The notes beneath the pieces are model-generated. The model saw nothing but the letters and a program-made list of their open reading frames with translations. It did not search any database and was not told the DNA's origin. The translations under genes and the position numbers were made by a program. Below are positions 43,336-53,800 of a stretch of DNA of 64,000 nt, piece by piece (position 1 is the stretch's first letter; each line of letters opens with the position of its first letter). The stretch is taken from NCBI RefSeq assembly GCF_002836595.1, contig NZ_PJBB01000003.1, positions 3,037,001 to 3,101,000 of the forward strand, written 5' to 3'. Source of the stretch: Tenacibaculum sp. Bg11-29 (lineage in GTDB: Bacteria; Bacteroidota; Bacteroidia; Flavobacteriales; Flavobacteriaceae).

Positions 43336-44181
43336 TTGAAAGTAAGAGCAATCAGTTTATTAATGTTGTTGTTAGCAACATCAATAATGGTAGGACAGGA
43401 ACTAGAAAACGAAGTTCAAAAAAAGAAAGTTACCAATAAAGGAAAGTTTTTCGTGTATTGGGGATGGAATTGGGCTAGTTATACTGATTCTGATATCCAT
43501 TTTAAAGGAGAAAATTATGATTTTACGTTATCTAATGTAAAAGCACAAGATAGACAAACAAAATTTTCATTTAATGATTATTTTAATCCAGGTAGAGTAA
43601 CTATTCCTCAAAATAATTATAGAATTGGTTATTTCTTTAAAGAAAATTATACTATTTCTATTGGTGTCGATCATATGAAATATGTAATGATAAATGATCA
43701 AGACGTAGCTGTTAAAGGAAATATTAATATAGGTAATTCTAAATATGATGGTACATATAATGGTGAAAGTATAAAGCTAGCTGAAGATTTTTTACGTTTT
43801 GAACATACCGATGGATTAAATTATGTAAATATTGAATTAAAACGTTTTGATGATGTTAGTCGTTGGTTTGGACTAGATTTAGAAAACTTACAAATTAACT
43901 TAACTGAAGGATTTGGAGTTGGAGTTTTATATCCAAGAACAGATACAACGCTACTAGGTAAAGAAAGGCATGATAACTTTCATTTATCAGGTTATGGCGC
44001 ATCTATTGGAGCTGGGGTAAATATTACTTTTTTGAAACACTTTTTTATACAAGCAGATCTTAAAGGAGGGTATATATATATGCCAGATATTAAAACATCT
44101 GTTAGCCCTGTAGATAGTGCTTCGCAAAGTTTTTACTTTTTTGAGAATACTATTTTAATAGGAGGTAAATTTAGGCTTTAA
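43336..44181 (+). CDS. Hypothetical exported outer-membrane-like protein
   Basis: 281 residues starting at TTG (43336), 5 bp after glmM. The signal peptide ends in MVGQ. Barrel-like strands include FFVYWGWNWASYTDSDIHF, YRIGYFFKENYTISIGVDHMKYVM, FGVGVLYPRTD, GASIGAGVNITFLKHFFIQADLKGGYIYM and the C-terminal FENTILIGGKFRL. No named family recognised. Confidence 0.6.
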   Translation: MKVRAISLLMLLLATSIMVGQELENEVQKKKVTNKGKFFVYWGWNWASYTDSDIHFKGENYDFTLSNVKAQDRQTKFSFNDYFNPGRVTIPQNNYRIGYFFKENYTISIGVDHMKYVMINDQDVAVKGNINIGNSKYDGTYNGESIKLAEDFLRFEHTDGLNYVNIELKRFDDVSRWFGLDLENLQINLTEGFGVGVLYPRTDTTLLGKERHDNFHLSGYGASIGAGVNITFLKHFFIQADLKGGYIYMPDIKTSVSPVDSASQSFYFFENTILIGGKFRL

Positions 44182-44270
44182 TAAACAGCAATTAGAAATA
44201 AGTTTATATTACAAATATTTAGCATGCCTCTTTGTATAACTTTAATTTTAGACTACATAAACAATACCAG

Positions 44271-45740
44271 ATGATAAATTTAGAACAGTATTTTGATACG
44301 TTTAAAAAAAACATTGTTGGAGTTAATCAAACATATCAATCACCATATGGTGAGCAAAAAATGATATATACCGATTGGACCGCAAGTGGTAGATTATACA
44401 TGCCAATTGAAAATCAGTTATTAAATAAGTTTGGACCATTCGTAGCTAATACACATACTGAAACTTCAACATCAGGAGCAGCTATGACATTAGCATATCA
44501 TGAAGCTAGAAATATTATTAAGCAGCACGTTAATGCATCAAAAGATGATATATTAATAACTGAAGGCTCTGGAATGACAGGAGTTGTAAATAAATTTCAA
44601 CGAATTTTAGGGTTAAAAGTTTCTGAAAATTTAAAAGAACATACACAAATTCCAGAAGAAAAACGACCTATTGTTTTTGTTAGTCATATGGAGCATCACT
44701 CTAATCAAACTTCATGGATAGAAACTATTGCTGATGTTGCTGTGGTACCATGTAATGAAGCTGGATTAGTTTGTTTAGAAATGTTTGAAGAAACTATAAA
44801 AAAATATTTAGACAGACCTATAAAAATAGCTTCAATCGTTGCAGGCTCTAATGTAACAGGTATAAAAACGGATTATCATAAAGTAGCCTCATTAATTCAT
44901 AAATATGGAGGCTTATGTTTTGTAGATTTCGCTTGTTCAGCACCTTATGTTGATATGAACATGCATCCAGAAAAAGAAGGTGAATATTTAGATGCGATTT
45001 TCTTTTCTCCACATAAATTTTTAGGCGGTCCAGGAAGTTCAGGTGTTTTAATTTTTAATAAAAAATTATATAAGAATATGGTTCCTGATAACCCAGGAGG
45101 AGGTACTGTAAGTTATACAAACCCTTGGGGAGGCCATGATTATTTTGACGATGTTGAAACACGTGAAGATGGAGGTACACCTGCATTTTTACAAACTATA
45201 AAAATTGCATTATCTATTCAGTTAAAAAACCAAATGGGTACTGATAAGATGAAACAACGTGAAGATGAAATTAATCCAACTATTTTTAATTGTTTAGAAA
45301 ATCTTGAAGGCGTAAAAATATTAGCCCCAAACCATAAAGATAGGTTAAGTATTTTCTCTTTTTATTATGAAAAGTATCATTTTAATTTAGTTGTTAAATT
45401 ATTGAATGATCGTTTCGGAATTCAAACTAGAGGTGGTTGTTCTTGTGCTGGAACTTACGGTCATTTTTTATTAAATGTAGATTTTAGCACCTCAAACAAA
45501 ATAAAAGATCAAATTTCGGAAGGATGTAATACTGAAAAACCTGGATGGGTTCGTTTATCTGTACATCCAACAATTACAAATAAAGAAGTAGAGTTTATAT
45601 GTAATTCATTAAAAACTTTAACTAAAAATATTGAAGAATGGTCAAAAGATTATAAATATGATGTAATTAAGAATGATTATTCTCATATTAATTCAGAGCC
45701 CATAGAAAAGAAATTAATTGCTGATTGGTTTACCTTATAA
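44271..45740 (+). CDS. Class V aminotransferase-fold PLP enzyme
   Basis: 489 residues from the ATG at 44271; a TTG at 44232 is less likely. Cysteine-desulfurase-like fold: VSHMEHHSNQTSW, CFVDFACSAPYVDM, and the PLP lysine in FFSPHKFLGGPGSSGVL. The C-terminal TRGGCSCAGTYGHFLL carries a Cys pair. It could act on cysteine or another amino compound. It is followed by the peptidase gene 2 bp later, so the two are probably coupled. Confidence 0.82.
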   Translation: MINLEQYFDTFKKNIVGVNQTYQSPYGEQKMIYTDWTASGRLYMPIENQLLNKFGPFVANTHTETSTSGAAMTLAYHEARNIIKQHVNASKDDILITEGSGMTGVVNKFQRILGLKVSENLKEHTQIPEEKRPIVFVSHMEHHSNQTSWIETIADVAVVPCNEAGLVCLEMFEETIKKYLDRPIKIASIVAGSNVTGIKTDYHKVASLIHKYGGLCFVDFACSAPYVDMNMHPEKEGEYLDAIFFSPHKFLGGPGSSGVLIFNKKLYKNMVPDNPGGGTVSYTNPWGGHDYFDDVETREDGGTPAFLQTIKIALSIQLKNQMGTDKMKQREDEINPTIFNCLENLEGVKILAPNHKDRLSIFSFYYEKYHFNLVVKLLNDRFGIQTRGGCSCAGTYGHFLLNVDFSTSNKIKDQISEGCNTEKPGWVRLSVHPTITNKEVEFICNSLKTLTKNIEEWSKDYKYDVIKNDYSHINSEPIEKKLIADWFTL

Positions 45741-45742
45741 AT

Positions 45743-46789
45743 ATGAGTTTATTAAATACCGTTTTTTTAGAAAATAGTTATTCTAAAATAAAAGAAGAAA
45801 AAATAACAGGTAGGTATATTACTTTAAAAGATATTAAGCCTCTTTATGCTGATTTAGAATCAAATGTTAATTCTGAAGTAATAGGTTTATCTGAAGAAGA
45901 TAGAGAAATTTATCGTCTTAAGTTAGGTAACGGAAAAAAGAAAATACTTATTTGGAGTCAAATGCACGGTAATGAAAGTACCGGAACCAAAGCTGTATTT
46001 GATTTCTTAAACTTTCTTAAACTTTACGCAAAGAATGATATTGTTAGCTCAATTTTAAATAATTGTGCTATTACAATTATTCCGATGTTAAATCCTGATG
46101 GGGCAGAGGCCTACACTCGAATTAATGCAAATGGAGTTGATTTGAATAGGGATGCTGTTGATTTGAGTGCTAAAGAGAGTAAATTATTACGAGAAATATT
46201 AGATGAATTTAAGCCAGATTTCTGTTTTAACCTACATGACCAAAGAACTATTTTTGGAGTAGAAGGTACTGAAAATCCTGCGACTATTTCGTTTTTAGCA
46301 CCTTCAGAAGAAGAAACGCGTAATATTACAAATGGTCGTAAAGAAACGATGAATGTAATTATTTCAATGAACGAATTATTGCAACAAATAATACCAAATT
46401 ATATTGGTCGTTATACCGATGAATTTTATCCAACAGCTACAGGAGATAACTTTCAGAAGTTAGGATACAATACAGTTTTAATAGAAGCAGGTCATTATCC
46501 GAATGATTACGATCGTGAGATGGTAAGGAAATATAATTTCTACGCGCTTTTACAAGGAATTTATCATATATCGGCATCAAAAAGTTTTAAAAATTACTCA
46601 GATTATTTATCTATTCCAAACAATATCAAGAACTTCTATGATGTTATTTATAGAGCAAAAAATAATGAAAAAGATGTCGCATATCAGTATGTTGAGAAAT
46701 TAGAAAATAGTAAATTTGCACTGATTTTAACTAAGGAAAAAGAAGGCGATTTATCTGAATACTTAGCTCATAAAGAATTTAACAAATAA
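45743..46789 (+). CDS. M14-family zinc carboxypeptidase
   Basis: 348 residues from the ATG at 45743. The zinc site MHGNESTGTKAVFDFL (H-x-x-E), INANGVDLNRD, the third ligand in FCFNLHDQRTIFGVEG, and the catalytic glutamate in VLIEAGHYPNDYDRE are present. There is no signal peptide, so it acts in the cytoplasm or on internal peptides. It follows the class V aminotransferase gene. Confidence 0.85.
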   Translation: MSLLNTVFLENSYSKIKEEKITGRYITLKDIKPLYADLESNVNSEVIGLSEEDREIYRLKLGNGKKKILIWSQMHGNESTGTKAVFDFLNFLKLYAKNDIVSSILNNCAITIIPMLNPDGAEAYTRINANGVDLNRDAVDLSAKESKLLREILDEFKPDFCFNLHDQRTIFGVEGTENPATISFLAPSEEETRNITNGRKETMNVIISMNELLQQIIPNYIGRYTDEFYPTATGDNFQKLGYNTVLIEAGHYPNDYDREMVRKYNFYALLQGIYHISASKSFKNYSDYLSIPNNIKNFYDVIYRAKNNEKDVAYQYVEKLENSKFALILTKEKEGDLSEYLAHKEFNK

Positions 46790-46877
46790 TCCGAAAAACT
46801 GAATATTTATTAATAAAACCCTTCAGAAATTAGAAAAAAATCATATTTTAGCAATATTACTTGAAGAAAATAAAAGA

Positions 46878-47357
46878 ATGAAGAAGTTTGTACTAGATGA
46901 GATTGATCATCAAATTTTAGACATTTTAATTGAAAATGCGCGTACCCCATTTACAGACATTGCAAAAAAACTGTTAGTATCTGCTGGTACTATACATGTT
47001 CGTGTTAAAAAAATGGAAGATGAAGGTATAATTCAAGGTTCAACATTAACGTTGAATTATGATAAAATGGGATATACTTTTATAGCCCATATTGGTGTGT
47101 ATTTAGAGAAAACATCTATGACCCAACACGTTTTAGATAGTTTACGACTAATACCAAATGTAACTGTGGCCTATGTAACTGCGGGTAAATATAATATATT
47201 TTGTAAGGTAAGAGCAAAGAGCACTAATGATGCAAAAGATATTATTTATTTAATTGATGATATTAATGGTGTTAATCGTACTGAAACGATGATTTCTTTA
47301 GAAGAAAGTATTAACGATAAGAAACGTTTAATGCATGCTATTTTTAAAGAAATATAA
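46878..47357 (+). CDS. Lrp/AsnC-family transcriptional regulator
   Basis: 159 residues. N-terminal HTH (DEIDHQILDILIENARTPFT, LLVSAGTIHVRVKKMEDEGII) and a RAM ligand-binding domain (AHIGVYLEKT, VTVAYVTAGKYNIFCKVRA, INGVNRTETMISLEES). It responds to an amino acid. It ends at a bidirectional terminator. Confidence 0.9.
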   Translation: MKKFVLDEIDHQILDILIENARTPFTDIAKKLLVSAGTIHVRVKKMEDEGIIQGSTLTLNYDKMGYTFIAHIGVYLEKTSMTQHVLDSLRLIPNVTVAYVTAGKYNIFCKVRAKSTNDAKDIIYLIDDINGVNRTETMISLEESINDKKRLMHAIFKEI

Positions 47358-47374
47358 TTAATATATTTTATTAC

Positions 47375-47410
47375 AAAAAAAAGAGGTTGACAATGTCAAC
47401 CTCTTTTTTT
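47375..47410. terminator. Bidirectional terminator
   Basis: A long stem with core AAGAGGTTGAC and its complement, a three-base loop, and A and T runs on each side. It lies between the convergent Lrp and pseudouridine synthase genes. Confidence 0.9.
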
Positions 47411-47419
47411 GTGCTTATT

Positions 47420-48115
47420 TTAAATATTCCATTCAAATTTCTTAAAAACAGTATTCCAATCATCTGTAAAATTGCTTTTTATTAATAATTTTTCATTTGA
47501 AAACGGATGTGTAAAATCAAGTGAATGCGCATGTAAAAACATATTTTCACAATTAAAGTTTTCTTGAAACATTATATTATGGTTTTTATCACCATATTTT
47601 GGGTCACCTATAAGAGGATGACTTATTTTGTTCATATGAATACGTAGCTGATGTAACCTTCCTGTTGTCGGTTTCATTTCTACTAAACTATATCTAGATG
47701 TTTCGTAAGGCTTTACTGGAATATCTAAAATAACCTTATGAACTGTTTTTAAATGAGTTTCAGCCTCTTTGTAAACATTAGCATCTCTTCCTTTTACAGG
47801 AGAGTTTATAATTTCAGCTTCTGGAGAATGCCCTCTTACAATTCCATAATATGTTTTTTGAATCTCATTATTAGTAAATAATTCTTGAAACTTAGATACA
47901 TGCTTGGTTTCTTTAGCTAACAGCATAATTCCAGATGTTTTTCTATCTAAACGATGTATTGGATAAAATTTATGCTCAAATTGTTTAAATAATAACTGCA
48001 ATAATGAGTCTTCATCTGAAACATTTCGTGAATGGTGTGCATGGTGTACAACAACATTATTGGGTTTAGAGACACAAATTATATATTCATCTTCAAAAAG
48101 GATAGTAAGGCTCAT
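47420..48115 (-). CDS. RluA-family pseudouridine synthase (TruC-like)
   Basis: 231 residues, a catalytic domain without an S4 domain. The motif HRLDRKTSGIMLLAKE carries the catalytic Asp, and GRLHQLRIHM and HPLIGDPKYGD follow. The size and start (LFEDEYIICVSKPNNVVVH) resemble TruC, which acts on tRNA position 65, but this is not certain. Confidence 0.88.
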   Translation of the reverse strand: MSLTILFEDEYIICVSKPNNVVVHHAHHSRNVSDEDSLLQLLFKQFEHKFYPIHRLDRKTSGIMLLAKETKHVSKFQELFTNNEIQKTYYGIVRGHSPEAEIINSPVKGRDANVYKEAETHLKTVHKVILDIPVKPYETSRYSLVEMKPTTGRLHQLRIHMNKISHPLIGDPKYGDKNHNIMFQENFNCENMFLHAHSLDFTHPFSNEKLLIKSNFTDDWNTVFKKFEWNI

Positions 48116-48120
48116 ATAAT

Positions 48121-49320
48121 TTAATTTTTAACTACTTTAACTTTAGTGAAATTAAGTAATATTAAAGATAATATTCCACAAACTAAAAATCCAACAAAAA
48201 GTGGTAGCGTAGTGGTAACAACATATTTACCTATAAATGTAGCAATAGGAACTGCCATAATTGTAGATACAAAACCATTTATTGCAGCTCCAACCCCGGC
48301 AATATGACCAACTGGTTGCATTGCTAAAGCTCGTAAGTTTCCGAATAGAAAACCGATTGCAAAAAATTGTAAACCAAAAAATAATAAAAGTATGTTTATA
48401 CCTGGATTTTCTTTTCCATAAAATAAAACAATGTATACAAGAGGAATAATGGTAAAGACAATTAAAAAAGTAGAAATTAATTTTAACATTCCATATTTCA
48501 TAACAAATGTTCCATTTAAAAAAGTAGCAAACCCAACTGAAATTGCTAAACCTGCAAAAATGTAAGGAAATTCTTCTACTAAATCATACTGTACCTGAAA
48601 AATCTGTTGAGACGCACTTAAATATACCATAAAAGAGCCTGTAATAAAACCAGATATCAATGTAAATATAACAGCTTGTTTATGTTTTATAAATTCTTTT
48701 GTTCCTTCTACAAAAAGACGGATAGATAGTTTTGTTCTCTTTTCTTTTTTTAAAGTTTCTGGTTGACGTTTCCATAACCATAGCATCACAAAAACCCCAA
48801 ATATTAGCTGACTGTAAAATATAAATTTCCATCCATAGGCATCTAACATTAATTTACCTATAGCTGGTGCTACAACAGGAACTAATATGAAAATAACAAC
48901 AATAAAAGACATTATTTTTGCCATATAATTCCCCTCAAAACTATCTCTTACCATGGCAATACTTATAGTTCTTGGAGCAGACAAACCAATTCCTTGTAAT
49001 ATTCTACCAAAAACCATCATTTCTATACTAGTTGCATTGATACATATAAAACTAGCGATAATAAAAACAATAAAACCAAAGTAAATCACAGGTTTTCTAC
49101 CTAAACTATCAGAGATTGGTCCAGAAATAAGCTGACCAAAGCCCAAACCTAAAAAAATCATTGTTATTAATAATTGACTATCGCTCGAACTTTGTTGAAT
49201 ATTAAGACTGATACCAATTTGTTTTATAGCTGGTAATAGTGCATCTATAGATAAAGCTACTAACGACATTAAAGCTGCCATTAAAGCTATAAATTCTAAT
49301 TTTGAATTCTTTTTTCGCAT
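48121..49320 (-). CDS. Bcr/CflA-type MFS efflux transporter
   Basis: 399 residues with about twelve transmembrane segments. GQLISGPISDSLGRKPVIYFGF (MFS signature D-x-x-G-R-K/R) and GRILQGIGLSAPRTISIAMVRD are the Bcr/CflA markers. It exports drugs or peptides. A TACATTTG promoter element lies just before the ATG, so the message is almost leaderless. Five bp separate it from the pseudouridine synthase gene downstream. Confidence 0.9.
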   Translation of the reverse strand: MRKKNSKLEFIALMAALMSLVALSIDALLPAIKQIGISLNIQQSSSDSQLLITMIFLGLGFGQLISGPISDSLGRKPVIYFGFIVFIIASFICINATSIEMMVFGRILQGIGLSAPRTISIAMVRDSFEGNYMAKIMSFIVVIFILVPVVAPAIGKLMLDAYGWKFIFYSQLIFGVFVMLWLWKRQPETLKKEKRTKLSIRLFVEGTKEFIKHKQAVIFTLISGFITGSFMVYLSASQQIFQVQYDLVEEFPYIFAGLAISVGFATFLNGTFVMKYGMLKLISTFLIVFTIIPLVYIVLFYGKENPGINILLLFFGLQFFAIGFLFGNLRALAMQPVGHIAGVGAAINGFVSTIMAVPIATFIGKYVVTTTLPLFVGFLVCGILSLILLNFTKVKVVKN

Positions 49321-49324
49321 TGTG

Positions 49325-49332
49325 CAAATGTA
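49325..49332 (-). promoter_or_regulatory. -7 promoter element for the MFS gene
   Basis: On the minus strand TACATTTG ends 4 bp before the ATG, which would place the start of transcription at or near the start codon. Confidence 0.45.
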
Positions 49333-49927
49333 CTCCTAAGATTTTGCATTATGATTGCATCTAACATAGAATATAATCATAGAAAAGTTAAATAGTTATT
49401 AAAGAAGTAATACCAAGTGAAAAAATAAATTTGAGTTATTTGAGTAATTATTTCATACATTTTTCTTATCGGTGTAATATATTCATTTATATAAATTTTA
49501 CTCTCATAAAAAAAACATTAATAGGGCATAGGGTGTTTTTCAATAGTATTTTTTTTATAAACAAGAACAAAACTGCTAATAGTAAGCAAACACAACTAAT
49601 ACAAACGCTATATTGAATAACTAACTAAATGTAGCATAAGAAATAAGTTATTTGCTTCTTTAATTCACTATTTTAAAATTTATTATTACTATTTAATGAT
49701 CATTCTACTGTATAAATTAGAGTAATTTCGCACTAGAATTAAGTAATTGGTATACAAAAAGTTACATATTTAAAAGTATGGTTTTACCCTACTTTTTTTA
49801 TGGTTTTTTTTTAACATATTGATTTTTATCTACTTAAATTGGTAATACCAATTAGTGATTAATTAACAATCACAAGGTGGAAGTCGAAAAGCCTAAATAG
49901 AGTAGACACATTTTAAACTAACCAATT
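49333..49927. other. About 600-bp intergenic region upstream of the LysM-protein gene string
   Basis: Very AT-rich. It contains small repeated motifs of the type TAATACCAA in both orientations (near 49408, 49747 and 49843) and a short hairpin GTGATT/AATCAC near 49855. No gene is supported. It must hold the promoter of the plus-strand group. Confidence 0.4.
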
Positions 49928-50317
49928 ATGTCAACAGCAACAGCTACATTAACAGCAACAACAACACAAAATCCAGTTATTAGCCAATCAGGTACCGCGA
50001 ACATTACTGGAGGAGGAGTATGCTCATGGAATACGAAAAATGGTTCATCTTCAACAATAACTATTAGTAACACGGGTTCAAATACATTGCAATTAACTAT
50101 TGCAGGAGCTCCTGATGGTATTCAAACCTTTGTTCAAGGTCAACCTGTAGATAATTTAAATTCACTATTTTTTATTCCACCAAATACACCAACATATACA
50201 GTGATTGGATTTGGTGATTTTAAAGGTCAAACGGTAAGTATTCAGAATCTTACGCCAACTGGATCTGATGGAGGAACTGATACCACTGCACAAATTGTAT
50301 GCGTAGTACAAGGTTAA
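49928..50317 (+). CDS. Small Thr/Ser-rich protein of the LysM-protein locus
   Basis: 129 residues without a signal peptide. The first 20 residues are Ala/Thr-rich (STATATLTATTT), followed by a beta-rich domain with CSWNTKNG, LTIAGAPDGIQTF, NSLFF, GFGDFKGQTVSIQNLT and a C-terminal IVCVVQG. Two cysteines could pair. It shares GAPxG, NSLF and DFKGQxxxIxNLT with the next gene, so the two encode related folds. No known family recognised. Its end overlaps the next start by 19 bp. Confidence 0.65.
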   Translation: MSTATATLTATTTQNPVISQSGTANITGGGVCSWNTKNGSSSTITISNTGSNTLQLTIAGAPDGIQTFVQGQPVDNLNSLFFIPPNTPTYTVIGFGDFKGQTVSIQNLTPTGSDGGTDTTAQIVCVVQG

Positions 50318-50712
50318 AAAAAACAAGAGGGTTGCATGTTTTAAAGTGTGCCACCCTTTTTTTTATCCTTTTTCTGGTTGTTAATTGCTTATACAGTCAA
50401 GAATTAAAATCTATTAAGGTTGACACCTTGTCACTTAACCGATTCGAGAATGTAGTTTTACAAACTAACAACGGTAGTGATTGTATTTGCTTAATAAATA
50501 ACCCAAGTAGTGCACAAAATGCAATTATTACTGCTATGGGTGCTCCTGAAGGCGTTCTATTTGATAATAACTCGCTATTTAACGGTATTCATACTTTGGC
50601 TGTTAAGGAACAAATAATAGCACTGAACGATTTTAAAGGGCAAAAATTGACTATTGCAAATTTAACGCAATATGCTATTCGTATTCTTATCTATTTCTAT
50701 TGTACAGAATAA
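50299..50712 (+). CDS. Secreted paralogue of the 129-residue protein
   Basis: 137 residues, or fewer if translation starts later. A hydrophobic segment ending LYSQ (residue 35) is a signal peptide with a long positive n-region. The mature part has C-I-C near residue 54, MGAPEGVLF, NSLFNG, LNDFKGQKLTIANLT and a C-terminal IYFYCTE, in the same order as the preceding gene. One version is exported by the general pathway and the other is not. Translational coupling is suggested by the 19-bp overlap. Confidence 0.6.
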   Translation: MRSTRLKKTRGLHVLKCATLFFILFLVVNCLYSQELKSIKVDTLSLNRFENVVLQTNNGSDCICLINNPSSAQNAIITAMGAPEGVLFDNNSLFNGIHTLAVKEQIIALNDFKGQKLTIANLTQYAIRILIYFYCTE

Positions 50713-50806
50713 GTTGTTAAAAAAAAGAAGCCATTATTTATTTGATTTTCGCTTAGGCCTACTAACTATTACTATACCATATTATTGATTAAAAGCTGAA
50801 CACAAG

Positions 50807-53800
50807 ATGCAAGAACAGATTAGTGAAACTTTTGAAGGCACAACCTTTAGCAATAAAGATTCTTCTGAAGAGTGTAAAAATCTTTATACGAACACCACAC
50901 AAAAAATAGAAGCATGGTCGGCTGTGTTGTTACCTTCAACATCCTCTTTCGATAACGAAATAATTTCTTTATCAGAAGTTTCAACTCAAAATGGCTATTA
51001 TATATTCGCTAACGGAGCACCAATCGATCCATCTAATTTTATTCGTAAAATACGTACTTATATTGGTGAAAATTTGACTTTGATATGGATATTAGAAATT
51101 GAATCAAATTTCAGTATTTCAAACGTCATTAAAATGGACTTATTTAACAAGGAACCAGGATTGATCGTAATGCAGCCGTTTACATATAAAGTTGGAAATG
51201 ATTTTGCTCAATTAAGTATTGCTAATAATACTGTAATTTCATTTGTACCAGAAGATGCACCAACACAAATGAAGTTTGCCTACGATTCAAGTATTTCAAA
51301 TTTCTTTTTCACCTCAACAGAAATTGGTACACAAAGTCTATTTAACCAAGATATATTTCTTCCTTTCTCTACAGAGGGCAACGGAGCACTTAAGTTTAAA
51401 TTAGGACTTAATTCAGAAACATTTTACGAGGCTTTTATGCTTCAAAATACATTCTATTACAAAGACACCGAAAGCGATGCTATTTTAAGTAATGTATATC
51501 CCATTTTACAACCTTCTGAAGTCCCTAATGAATATCTAATGAGTCAAACAGCTATTGATCCTTTAGATATTACTAATTCAAAGGGAATTAATACTTATTT
51601 TGCTTTAACAGGGGTAACATTTAATAATACATCAAAATTAAACACACAAACAAACGTTTCAAGTTATTACGCTACGAATGCTGGATATCCAATAAATTTA
51701 TTGCCATCAGCAAGCTGGAAGGATGATAATGATCAAAATAACTTAATCCCCTCAGACATTACACCTAGGTTTGTAATTGCTCCCCAAGACAAGGATGGAA
51801 GTCTTAGATATTTTATGCAAATCGACGGAAATTTTTTTCTAACACCACAAGGTGGAGATGCCGATGAAAATGGGAAGTTCGATTTTCTTCTAGGATTGTC
51901 GGGAACAGAAACATTATTATTTACCCCTTATTCTTTAGAGAATAATATGGGAGATATCCTTCAATTTAAAAGTCTTCAACCTGCATTTGCTGCAAATTTC
52001 CCATCAACATCTACCACATTAGATAATCCGGGTAGTTATGCATTAACCCTTAGTCCTGAATACTGTACATTTTGGGCAAATTTAATTTCTATTACAGGTG
52101 AAGCAGTACAATATTGTGCACAAGCAGAGGGGGCGGCGCTGTTTGCTAAAGGGCATGGAATAACAAATAAAATTTATGGAAAACCAAATTTACTTGGCTT
52201 TTATGAACCGAGTGTAGACATGCCATCAACTATTCATGTTCCAATGGTTCCTTATTTAGGTATATCTATATTAGATGAAAATATTCCAGTAAAACAATAC
52301 TCTAAATTCGAATCAGAAGTATTAAGTAAAGAAAGAAAAGAACAAATAACCAAAGTAAAACCAACTGCAAGGGCTTCAAAAAGTACACGTAAACTAAACA
52401 CAATGTTAAGTGAAGGAGAAACTAGTTTTACGAGTTCTACAACACCACAAGGGGTAATTGCTCACGTAAATAATAGTGGATCTTGGGGATTGTTAAATCT
52501 TGCACAAAATAATTTAGCACAACCACCAGCACATACACAATATATCTCTCCAGAAGGTCAAGTACCTACAGATCCTTCACAATATCAGATGAGTTTTATT
52601 AACTTATCGGATACATTACAACAAGGGTTTATGACCAACCAACAATTTTTGGTAGTCACTCAAAATAATTATTTAGGTAAACTATTCTCTGAATTTAAGG
52701 GTAATGTACCCATAACAGGAACTATTGAGGCGTATTTTAACAATAAAATGTCAATAGAAGATTGGCCTTTTAATGTGAATGTTGGCACAACGAATACTTT
52801 TGCAGACTATAATAATATTTTAATTTTTAAATTCTGTAAAGGAACATTAAAAGACTGGGCACAAGATCCTAAAATATGGACACAACCAAATACTTTTAAT
52901 ACTGAAGGAATATCTGATCCTGCAGAAGCTTATCAACAAACAGTGGCTATTTCTTCTTGGATACAAAATTATATTGCTGAAGCAGAAGCTGCATATGCTT
53001 ACGGAGAAAAATATCCCGAATCCAATCAAGTAGTCTTATATCAAAAGTTTATTGATACAATAAATAACCCCAATTGGAATGGAATTCTTGCGCTTAAAGT
53101 TGATATTGATTTACAAGAATTTCCACAACAATTAAAAGGTTTAATTTCAGGAATTAATTTAGATAATTTTTACGGACATCATATTGGTATAGAAGTAAAT
53201 AAAGTAAATGCAAGTGGAGAAATTGAAATGGAAAAAAATAGTTCAATATTTTCTTTAATTAACTATTTAGATCCTGCATATACACAGCAGATAACACAGG
53301 GATTAAATGTAGATGCGCCTATTATGTCTACACCTGGTGTAGACTATGAATTTAAAGTATTACAGCTTCAAGTGTTGTTTGAGAATACGGCAATTAAGTT
53401 TTTTCAAAGTAAAGTTCAATTAACAATGAACAAGCTGTTTTCAGACACTGTTGTTGGTACAAATAACCCGTACGCTACAACAGGAAATAATTCTGTAGTT
53501 TTAAACGGTACCTATCAAGACCATGATGGTACACCAGTTTATATATTTGAAAACACCGATGATAATTTATACTATTTTGATAGTAACTTGTTGAAAAATG
53601 TAGAAATAACAAAAATTCAGTTTAATACACTCACTACAGACCCCGATGCTGTTATAATTGATTCTCGATTTACAATGTGGGGATATTTAAATTATGCTGT
53701 AATGACTGGCTTAATTTATCCTGATGATGATAGCGGTGATGATCCTATGACATCTTATTTTGATGCCTTTTCATTCGGAAACAGTGATGGTGGGGTAGAT

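Noticed and set aside
49431..49616. 61-codon open frame after the MFS gene
   Set aside because: Low-complexity Phe/Ile/Asn-rich translation in very AT-rich DNA, with no start context or homology.
49406..49757. Inverted TAATACCAA-type motifs upstream of the LysM-protein string, possibly MITE ends
   Set aside because: Matches are only about 9 bp with mismatches, and no target duplication was found.
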